Source: an uncultured Roseburia sp.
GTDB lineage: Bacteria; Bacillota; Clostridia; Lachnospirales; Lachnospiraceae
Assembly: GCA_946055175.1 (NCBI GenBank)
Contig: CAMGET010000061.1
Coordinates: 1 to 7,220 of the forward strand
Direction of reading: 5' to 3'
DNA length: 7,220 bases
Shown: in pieces, positions 1-4,841 of the stretch
Layout: each line of letters opens with the position of its first letter
Numbering within the stretch: the first letter of the stretch is position 1
Notes under the pieces: generated by a model
Seen by the model: only the letters and a program-made list of their open reading frames with translations
Database searches by the model: none
What the model was told of the DNA's origin: nothing
Position numbers and translations under genes: made by a program

Positions 1-398
1 ATTATAATCTGCCCAGCAATCCGGCAAGACAGGCAGGAAGTATGGGAAAAGAGGTCCCGAAAGAAATGAAGTTCTGGACAAAGGAACAGTATCTGAAATT
101 TGCCGAGGCAATGATGGACAAGCCCAGATCCTATTATGCCTTTGAGATGTTGTACTGGACCGGAATACGAGAAGGAGATGCTGATGGTAAAATAAGTCTA
201 AATCAACAGAAACCCAGTAAACATGCGGGGTTGAGGCGATTTGGTCCTGAAAAATTCTTGCAACGAAACAACGAATTTATGAAGGAAAGGCCGATCTTTT
301 ATAAAAAACCAATTAAAACAGAGAAAGATTTCAGTACATGGCTGAGATGTTTTTACTATACCACGAAAGCGGTGATAACTGAATATATTTATTTTTAG
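1..398 (+). pseudogene. Truncated tyrosine recombinase/integrase remnant
   Basis: The frame is open from the window edge, so the 5' part lies outside; the ATG at 42 is internal to the ancestral protein rather than a start. The first ~58 codons read like the end of the core-binding domain and the start of the catalytic domain of Tn916-type phage integrases: a KFWTKEQYLKF segment, then YYAFEMLYWTGIREG, whose Arg is the first catalytic residue of the family. Such integrases normally continue ELLALT-, but here the sequence changes near position 178 to about 73 codons that I do not recognise (AT-rich, Lys/Phe/Tyr-rich) before a TAG stop. The remaining catalytic His, Arg and Tyr are absent, so it cannot be an active recombinase. 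It looks like a 3' deletion or a recombination junction. It lies just before the left end of the maintenance genes and may be the scar of an older or neighbouring element. Confidence 0.75.
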
Positions 399-455
399 GA
401 CTGAATTAGCTCGCACGGACATTAGTTCCGGCTGTCTGGTTCAGTCCTCTTTTTT
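397..455 (+). terminator. Rho-independent terminator after the integrase remnant
   Basis: A perfect 9-base stem, AGGACTGAA (397-405) with TTCAGTCCT (440-448), is followed by C and a run of six T. The loop of 34 bases is long and holds a small inner dyad (CGGA 416-419 with TCCG 427-430), so the folded form may be branched. It overlaps the stop of the integrase remnant and lies about 30 bases before parA, insulating parA from upstream transcription or acting as an attenuator in a parA leader. Confidence 0.7.
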
Positions 456-485
456 ATTTGAGATCAAAGAAAGGTGATAAAGAAT

Positions 486-1271
486 ATGGCAAAGATTATA
501 TCCGTAGTCAACCAGAAAGGCGGAACTGGAAAATCCGCATGTGCTGCAAATCTTGGCGTAGGGTTGGCTCTTATGAATAAGAAAGTATTAGTCGTGGATG
601 CTGATCCTCAGTCAGATGTGTCTGCTGGATTTGGATTCCGTGACTGCGATAATAGTAATGAAACATTAACAACGCTGATGGAAATGGTGTTGAATGATGA
701 AGATATTCCGGAAGACTGCTTTATCCAGCATACAGAGGAAGGTATTGATATTATCTGTTCCAATATTGGATTGGCAGGAACAGAAGTACAGCTTGTGAAT
801 GCAATGAGCCGTGAGTTTGTCCTGAAACAGATATTAAACAGGGTAAAAGACAGGTACGATACAGTTTTGATAGATTGTATGCCATCTTTGGGTATGATCA
901 CCATCAATGCCCTGGCAGCATCGGATGAAGTATTGATTCCGGTAGAAGCATCCTATCTTCCAATCAAGGGATTGCAACAGCTCTTGAAGACAATCGGTAA
1001 AGTCAGAAGACAGATTAACCCCAAACTGCAGATTGCAGGTATCCTTTTCAGTATGGTGGATGCCCATACAAATGATGCCAGAAACAATATGGAATTGCTT
1101 CATAATGCCTATGGAAATCAGATTCATGTGTTTGACAATTATATTCCATTTTCTGTCAGGATGAAAGAAGCGGTCAGAGAGGGACAGAGTATTTTTAAAT
1201 ACGAACCAAAAGGTAAAGTTGCGAAAGCATATATGAGTTTTACGGAGGAGGTTCTTGAACATGGCAGGTAA
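486..1271 (+). CDS. parA: ParA/Soj family partition ATPase
   Basis: A ParA/MinD-superfamily ATPase of 261 residues, the usual size for short plasmid-type ParA without an N-terminal DNA-binding domain. The deviant Walker A motif KGGTGKS is at residues 11-17 with both signature lysines. The A' motif VLVVDADPQ is at 34-42 and Walker B (DTVLIDCMPSLG) at 125-136. Proteins of this family bind DNA nonspecifically as ATP dimers and are moved by ParB bound to a centromere site, segregating replicons. An in-frame GTG at 474 is possible, but the AAAGGTGA ribosome binding site (470-477) sits 8 bases before ATG 486, so I take the ATG. The gene overlaps parB by 11 bases, which indicates translational coupling. 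In an ICE this gene would keep the extrachromosomal circle from being lost before reintegration. The family call is secure; the role in element stability is inferred. Confidence 0.95.
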   Translation: MAKIISVVNQKGGTGKSACAANLGVGLALMNKKVLVVDADPQSDVSAGFGFRDCDNSNETLTTLMEMVLNDEDIPEDCFIQHTEEGIDIICSNIGLAGTEVQLVNAMSREFVLKQILNRVKDRYDTVLIDCMPSLGMITINALAASDEVLIPVEASYLPIKGLQQLLKTIGKVRRQINPKLQIAGILFSMVDAHTNDARNNMELLHNAYGNQIHVFDNYIPFSVRMKEAVREGQSIFKYEPKGKVAKAYMSFTEEVLEHGR

Positions 1272-2190
1272 AAAGAAATCAACGCCAATCCCGTTACAGT
1301 CATTAGATGCCCTGTTCGGAACAACAAGTGAGGAACAGGCAGGCATCCAACAGATTGCTCTGGATAATCTGCATTCCTTCTCAAATCATCCGTTTAAGGT
1401 TCTGGATGATGACAAGATGATTGAGTTGTCTGAAAGTGTGAGGACGCATGGGGTTTTGGTGCCTGGTATTGTGAGAATAAAGGACACCGGCGGTTATGAA
1501 ATCATAGCAGGGCACCGCCGTAAGAGGGCGTGTGAGATTGCTGGTTTGAAAACCATGCCAGTCCTTATTAAGGATCTGACAGATGATGAATCGACTGTGA
1601 TTATGGTTGATTCAAACATTCAGCGTGAAGAACTGTTGATCAGTGAAAAGGCATTTGCCTATAAGATGAAATATGATGCATTGAAACGTCAGGGCAAACG
1701 AAGTGATTTAACTTCTTGCCAAGTTGGCAAGAAGTTGGCGGCAGAGGATATCAGCCAAAATTCAGAGGATAGTACACGGCAGATTCTCAGGTATATCCAT
1801 CTGACGGAATTACATCCGGTTCTTCTGGATATGGCTGATCATAAACAGCTCCCGTTTAATACTGCTGTTGAATTATCATATTTAAAAAAAGAGGAGCAGG
1901 ATATATTGCTGCAGTATATGGGTAACCATGAAATGGTTCCATCCATGAAGCAGGCACAGGAAATGAAGAAGTGTTCTAAGGAACATTTACTGACATATCC
2001 GGAAATTGATCGTATCTGTTGCCAGGGTAAAACAGAGAAATTACAGGTGAAGCTGCCGGAAAAGAAGCTCCGGATGTTTTTCCCGGAGAGTTATACAAAA
2101 GAGCAGATAGAAGATGTGATTTTTAAATTGTTAGAGGAATGGGCAGACAATAAGGAGCGTGTTCAAAATGACATTCGTGGATGTGATTAA
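1261..2190 (+). CDS. parB: ParB/Spo0J-like partition protein (CTPase, DNA-binding)
   Basis: The protein has 309 residues and is the partner of the upstream ParA. The N-terminal ParB/sulfiredoxin-like domain covers about 32-125. It contains the GHRRKRA nucleotide-binding box at 84-90, which contacts CTP in this family, and a DSNIQRE segment at 117-123. A central helix-turn-helix region follows (about 160-215, with STRQILRYIHLTELHP), as expected for specific centromere binding. The C-terminal ~90 residues are lysine and glutamate rich and resemble a dimerisation tail. The linker between the first two domains (residues 150-159, LTSCQVGKKL) is encoded by a long DNA palindrome listed separately. 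The start is ATG 1261, nine bases after GGAGGAGG (1244-1251); a TTG at 1255 is less likely. The 3' end overlaps the next gene by 23 bases. Confidence 0.93.
   Translation: MAGKKKSTPIPLQSLDALFGTTSEEQAGIQQIALDNLHSFSNHPFKVLDDDKMIELSESVRTHGVLVPGIVRIKDTGGYEIIAGHRRKRACEIAGLKTMPVLIKDLTDDESTVIMVDSNIQREELLISEKAFAYKMKYDALKRQGKRSDLTSCQVGKKLAAEDISQNSEDSTRQILRYIHLTELHPVLLDMADHKQLPFNTAVELSYLKKEEQDILLQYMGNHEMVPSMKQAQEMKKCSKEHLLTYPEIDRICCQGKTEKLQVKLPEKKLRMFFPESYTKEQIEDVIFKLLEEWADNKERVQNDIRGCD
1710..1736. repeat. 27-bp perfect palindrome inside parB (candidate parS or operator)
   Basis: Two perfect 13-base arms, AACTTCTTGCCAA (1710-1722) and TTGGCAAGAAGTT (1724-1736), flank a single central G. It lies fully inside the parB frame, encoding residues 150-159 between the CTPase-like and helix-turn-helix domains. 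A dyad of this length and perfection is not expected from coding sequence alone. Candidate roles are a ParB centromere site, an autoregulatory operator, or an mRNA hairpin that slows ribosomes between domains. The sequence does not decide which. Confidence 0.7.
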
Positions 2191-2479
2191 GAAGGCATTG
2201 TTACCACTGGCAGCTATGGCATTCTGGCTCTGGATGGTAAAAACGATTATGGGAGTGACCGGGAATACAGATTTATTTATGTTCCTGTTCCTTGCAGGGC
2301 TTCCATTTGGAATACATAAAATGTGTATCATTTTAATCCCCAGAGGCTATGATGTTGGGGGTACTGTTGGAATGATCGCATTGAGTGTTATTGTGGGTGG
2401 TTTATTGGGAAGCCTTATGATCCCATATTATATTGTGAGGGCAATCTATGTGACCATCCGGCATATAGTAAAAAGATAA
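2168..2479 (+). CDS. Small three-helix membrane protein (DUF6050-like)
   Basis: This is a 103-residue protein made mostly of hydrophobic segments, about residues 10-27, 35-55 and 65-92, so it is probably an integral membrane protein with three helices. Between helices two and three is a short polar stretch, IPRGYDVGGT, and the tail is basic (TIRHIVKR). It resembles the small DUF6050-type proteins that I recall next to parB in Clostridia ICEs; I give that name from memory of the pattern, with moderate confidence. The start ATG 2168 is 10 bases after AAGGAG (2152-2157). A GTG at 2159 is almost on top of that site and unlikely. It overlaps parB by 23 bases and is the last gene before a strong terminator, so it is cotranscribed with parAB. 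Its function is unknown; membrane anchoring, transfer or exclusion roles would be guesses. Confidence 0.8.
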   Translation: MTFVDVIKKALLPLAAMAFWLWMVKTIMGVTGNTDLFMFLFLAGLPFGIHKMCIILIPRGYDVGGTVGMIALSVIVGGLLGSLMIPYYIVRAIYVTIRHIVKR

Positions 2480-2496
2480 TGAGTAGTAGATTTGAG

Positions 2497-2538
2497 GCAG
2501 GCTTGCGAAATAACAAATTCGTAAGCCTGCTTTTTTTT
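2497..2538 (+). terminator. Strong rho-independent terminator ending the parAB operon
   Basis: Arms GCAGGCTTGCGAA (2497-2509) and TTCGTAAGCCTGC (2518-2530) pair over 13 positions with one G-U wobble, with an 8-base loop. Eight T residues (2531-2538) follow directly. There is no matching A-run on the left side, so it acts on the + strand only. It separates the partition operon from the replication operon. Confidence 0.93.
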
Positions 2539-2550
2539 GTGCGATAAAGC
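2538..2550 (+). repeat. 13-bp direct repeat, copy 1 (TGTGCGATAAAGC)
   Basis: This is the first copy of an exact 13-base repeat, TGTGCGATAAAGC, lying directly after the parAB terminator. The second copy is 88 bases downstream. The two copies bracket a long dyad and lie in the leader of the replication operon, so they could be paired protein-binding sites. No protein can be assigned to them from sequence. Confidence 0.5.
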
Positions 2551-2557
2551 TGGAAAG

Positions 2558-2586
2558 TACAAAGCCAAAATTGTTTTGGATTTGTA
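2558..2586. repeat. 29-bp imperfect inverted repeat in the replication operon leader
   Basis: Arms TACAAAGCCAAAA (2558-2570) and TTTTGGATTTGTA (2574-2586) are complementary at 12 of 13 positions around TTG. In RNA the stem could continue outward through a G-U pair and two A-U pairs. It lies in noncoding DNA just after the parAB terminator and just before a TTGACA (2588-2593). The size and symmetry fit an operator or a partition/replication protein site. The core CCAA...TTGG loosely resembles the core of the palindrome inside parB. Confidence 0.6.
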
Positions 2587-2625
2587 TTTGACAGCTAACG
2601 GTCATTGAGCAGCAAAGCTGCGAAA

Positions 2626-2638
2626 TGTGCGATAAAGC
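2626..2638 (+). repeat. 13-bp direct repeat, copy 2 (TGTGCGATAAAGC)
   Basis: This is the second exact copy of TGTGCGATAAAGC, 88 bases after the first. Both copies are followed by NGG (TGG and AGG). This copy sits between the two small hairpins of the leader. Confidence 0.5.
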
Positions 2639-2695
2639 AGGCAATTCAGGGGGAAATCCCCTTTTGCATAAAGAAAAAGATGGAGGAGAACGAAC

Positions 2696-3094
2696 ATGAG
2701 AGAGCGAATCAAGAACAAACAGATTACGAAAGAAATCAGAGGGCAGCTTCCGGTTATTACACCGGCTATGTTCCGGGAAAGGGGCTGTTCTTATTGCCCT
2801 TATTATGCTGGAAGTTATGAAAAATTTCCAAGATGCATGATGGCATCCTGTGCCTGGGATGATGAAGAAGAACATTTCCATCCGGTTCTTCGCCAGATGC
2901 TTCCGGAATTTAAAAGGAAGATGGAGAAAGCAGAAGAGAAATATCTGGAATTAAAAACTGCCTATGAACTGCTTATGAGTATGTTTGAGGCTGAAATGGC
3001 ACAGGAGGAACTGGAAAAGGATGAATGTTACGACTGTTGTTATGCCAAGTGTGGTCCATGTATCGGGCTGTGCTATAAAACACTGAAAGGATAG
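2696..3094 (+). CDS. Cysteine-rich protein of unknown function, probably metal-binding
   Basis: The protein has 132 residues and I do not recognise its family. It has two cysteine clusters separated by a charged helix. The N-terminal cluster is C31-x2-C34 with C47-x4-C52. The C-terminal cluster has six cysteines in the last 22 residues (C111, C114, C115, C119, C122, C126). The middle, about residues 65-108, is rich in Glu, Lys, Leu and Met and looks like a long helix or coiled coil. The paired CxxC motifs suggest a zinc ribbon or an iron-sulfur site joined across the coiled coil; this is inference. ATG 2696 lies seven bases after GGAGGAG (2682-2688), a strong site. It is the first gene of the replication operon, 14 bases ahead of ssb, so a role in replication or its control is plausible but unproven. 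Confidence 0.8.
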   Translation: MRERIKNKQITKEIRGQLPVITPAMFRERGCSYCPYYAGSYEKFPRCMMASCAWDDEEEHFHPVLRQMLPEFKRKMEKAEEKYLELKTAYELLMSMFEAEMAQEELEKDECYDCCYAKCGPCIGLCYKTLKG

Positions 3095-3108
3095 GAGGAT
3101 GCGAAGTA

Positions 3109-3507
3109 ATGAATACAGCAATTATTTCCGGAAGACTGGTTCGTGATCCGGGCTATAACGAGACACAGAATGAGAAAGGTCTTCATAAGATTGCCAAGTT
3201 TGTACTGGCAGTCAGAAGGAATTACTCAGACGATGTCAGTTTCATTCCGGTGAAAGCCTTTGCAAAAAAAGCGGAGTTTGTCCGTGATTATCTGGTGCAG
3301 GGGACAAAGGTAATGGTAGAGGGTGAAATCGTAACCGGCAGTTACGATAATAAAGAGACTGGCAAAAAGGTATATACGACAGAGCTTTTTGCAGACCGTA
3401 TCGAGTTTGCCGGTGCAAAAGTGCAGGAGAAAATGCCGGAGCCGATGGAAGGGGATGGTTTTCTGAACATCCCGGAATCTATGGAAGAAGAAATGCCATT
3501 TCGATAG
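3109..3507 (+). CDS. ssb: Single-stranded DNA-binding protein
   Basis: This is a 132-residue SSB with an OB fold over about residues 1-105. It opens MNTAIISGRLVRDP, as SSBs do, and contains SFIPVKAFAKKAEFVRDYL and the GTKVMVEGEIVTGSY strand region typical of the family. A short acidic linker leads to the C-terminal tip EEEMPFR. SSB tips usually end in Asp/Glu-Pro-Phe and recruit replication partners; here one arginine follows the Pro-Phe, which is unusual. It would coat single-stranded DNA during replication or conjugative transfer of the element. The ribosome binding site AGGAGGA overlaps the stop of the cysteine-rich gene, and the next gene starts 12 bases after the ssb stop, so all are cotranscribed. 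It is shorter than the usual chromosomal SSB of about 150-170 residues, which fits an element-borne copy. Confidence 0.94.
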   Translation: MNTAIISGRLVRDPGYNETQNEKGLHKIAKFVLAVRRNYSDDVSFIPVKAFAKKAEFVRDYLVQGTKVMVEGEIVTGSYDNKETGKKVYTTELFADRIEFAGAKVQEKMPEPMEGDGFLNIPESMEEEMPFR

Positions 3508-3519
3508 GAGGATAAGCCA

Positions 3520-3912
3520 ATGGTAATGTTAAATAAAGAGTACATGATCAACCACATGAGAAATGAAAATGGTTCCATCAATATCAAAAATGTAGTATTG
3601 GCGGCTGCCTGTGAAGCAACCGAGCTGTTCCAGTGCCTGATTGTAATGGACAGCAACTTTACAGATTGGAGTCGTTTTGTTGACCGTCTGGAGAAGAACG
3701 TGGAGAAACAGGACTATGAAAAAGTTCATGAACTCTGCCAGACCATGTATGCCATGAGGCATCTGTCAGAAGAACTGGAAGGGTTGTATCTGGTAAGGGA
3801 GGATGCAGAGCTTTGTTCCCTGTATTATCAGATTTTTGTGGGAATGCTGGATTTGACTGTTTTCTCAACAGAGGCAATGGTCGATCTGAATGGAGGGAAG
3901 CATGATGAGTAA
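3520..3912 (+). CDS. Helical protein of unknown function
   Basis: The protein has 130 residues, and I do not recognise its family. It appears almost wholly alpha-helical, with no signal peptide or clear membrane span. A hydrophobic helix (about residues 22-43, NVVLAAACEATELFQC) is followed by a charged helix (about 50-75) and further leucine-rich helices to the end. Four cysteines are spread out without a CxxC pattern. ATG 3520 follows AGGAGGAT (3506-3513) by 6 bases and overlaps nothing upstream. Its 3' end overlaps the start of the next gene by 8 bases, so it is translationally coupled to the RepA_N-like protein. The position between ssb and two RepA_N genes suggests an accessory role in replication, by context only. 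Confidence 0.78.
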   Translation: MVMLNKEYMINHMRNENGSINIKNVVLAAACEATELFQCLIVMDSNFTDWSRFVDRLEKNVEKQDYEKVHELCQTMYAMRHLSEELEGLYLVREDAELCSLYYQIFVGMLDLTVFSTEAMVDLNGGKHDE

Positions 3913-4828
3913 TCAGGATTATATGCCGGTAGAGTGCCTGCTGGTGCCTAAGGCACTGTTTAAGGATGAGAGATATTGCTCTTTATCCACTACGGCAAAG
4001 GTATTATACAGCCTTATGCTTGACCGGCTGAGATATGCAGCACAAAACAAATGGATTGACCAGAAAGGGAGACCGTATGTGATCTATCCCAAAAGTGAAA
4101 TGATCAGGGATCTGAATAGCACCAGGTACCGGGTGGATTATGCTGTTTCGGAACTGGAAAGTATGGGAAACATGGTTCGGGTTGTTAAAGACAATGGCAG
4201 ACCGAACCGTTTCTATATAAATGATATTTCAAAGATGAATGAGGAGGAAAACACAATGATGACAATTAAGGATTTGATGGAAATGGTAACACCGGAGGAA
4301 GCAGAGGAGATCATGGACAAGATGGTGACAGCTGCCAGGGAGATTGTGGATGACCTTATGAAAAAAGGCTACATCGAGATTATCAGGGAAGGCTGTCCGG
4401 AGGGAGGGCCTCTGGAGGATGGGGTACCGCCAATTGATCTGGGAGAGGACGAGTTTAATCCGGAAGATTTAAGTCCGATGGAATTCAGATGCTACTGTGA
4501 TGAGAAAGGTAACCTGGATGATGAGGCAATTGAAGATGATGCCAGTGAATTTGGCATGGACCTGGCTTTTAGCGTGATTGAATTACTGGAAAATGATCCG
4601 GAAAGAATTGAGGCAATCCGTCAGTATTTCAACCATGTTTACAAGATGGAATCCATGAAGAGATTTATGGCTGTCGTAGAGACAACGGCTGTGATCTGCG
4701 GAAATTCCCCGGAATGGATCGAAGATATGCACGCCTGCAACAAAGGTGCCAGACGAATCTATCTGAAGGAACTGGTGAGTGTGTTCAACATGTACCTGAA
4801 TATGTTCAAGAACAAAGAGATGGAATAA
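3905..4828 (+). CDS. RepA_N-domain protein with long acidic C-terminal extension
   Basis: The protein has 307 residues from ATG 3905; ATG 3902 is also possible, and GGAGGG (3892-3897) fits both. An ATG at 3890 precedes the binding site and is rejected. Residues about 10-112 are a RepA_N-type replication initiator domain with PKALF, LSTTAKVLYSLMLDRL, NKWID and a following winged-helix-like segment ending GRPNRFYIND. These match the same positions in the next gene, so the two are paralogues. The rest, about 190 residues, is very acidic and unlike the other RepA; I do not recognise it. The junction is marked by GAGGAGG followed by ATGATG in frame (see the internal site), so the two halves may be a fusion or may also be translated separately. 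It may be an initiator variant or a regulator that pairs with the second RepA; this is inference. Confidence 0.8.
   Translation: MSNQDYMPVECLLVPKALFKDERYCSLSTTAKVLYSLMLDRLRYAAQNKWIDQKGRPYVIYPKSEMIRDLNSTRYRVDYAVSELESMGNMVRVVKDNGRPNRFYINDISKMNEEENTMMTIKDLMEMVTPEEAEEIMDKMVTAAREIVDDLMKKGYIEIIREGCPEGGPLEDGVPPIDLGEDEFNPEDLSPMEFRCYCDEKGNLDDEAIEDDASEFGMDLAFSVIELLENDPERIEAIRQYFNHVYKMESMKRFMAVVETTAVICGNSPEWIEDMHACNKGARRIYLKELVSVFNMYLNMFKNKEME
4241..4258 (+). promoter_or_regulatory. Internal ribosome binding site and in-frame start
   Basis: GAGGAGG (4241-4247) is followed after 8 bases by ATG 4256 and ATG 4259, both in the frame of the RepA_N-like protein. The spacing and strength match the real gene starts in this window. 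Translation from here would give a 190-residue acidic protein without the RepA_N domain. The site falls exactly at the boundary between the two regions. Confidence 0.5.
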
Positions 4829-4841
4829 TGAGGATGAAAAA

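Larger units (their letters stand above)
2539..2681 (+). promoter_or_regulatory. Structured leader of the replication operon
   Basis: This noncoding stretch lies between the parAB terminator and the first gene of the next operon. Besides the direct repeat and the large dyad it holds a hairpin GCAGC-AAA-GCTGC (2609-2621) and another, AGGGG-GAAAT-CCCCT (2648-2662), followed by TTT. A promoter for the downstream genes should be here because the terminator upstream is strong, but I cannot find a convincing -35/-10 pair. The last hairpin ends about 20 bases before the ribosome binding site of the cysteine-rich gene and could be a weak attenuator. Confidence 0.45.

Noticed and set aside
330..390. 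TACTAT and TATATT as -10 boxes for parA
   Set aside because: Neither has a recognisable -35 box at the right distance, and both lie upstream of the terminator at 397-455.
198..422. A 74-codon minus-strand frame opposite the integrase remnant
   Set aside because: There is no ribosome binding site, no recognisable motif, and it ends in degenerate AT-rich sequence.
2588..2616. TTGACA as a -35 promoter box for the replication operon
   Set aside because: The hexamer is perfect, but the 16-18 base spacing leads to CAGCAA/AGCAAA/GCAAAG, which do not resemble a -10 box. The GATAAA at 2631 is 37 bases away.
2605..2820. A 71-codon frame starting with TTG in the leader and overlapping the cysteine-rich gene
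   Set aside because: No ribosome binding site precedes the TTG, and it runs out of frame through a gene with a strong start of its own.
3191..3200. TTGCCAAGTT in ssb, matching ten bases of the parB palindrome
   Set aside because: It lacks the second arm, and a ten-base match within 7 kb of similar composition can be chance.
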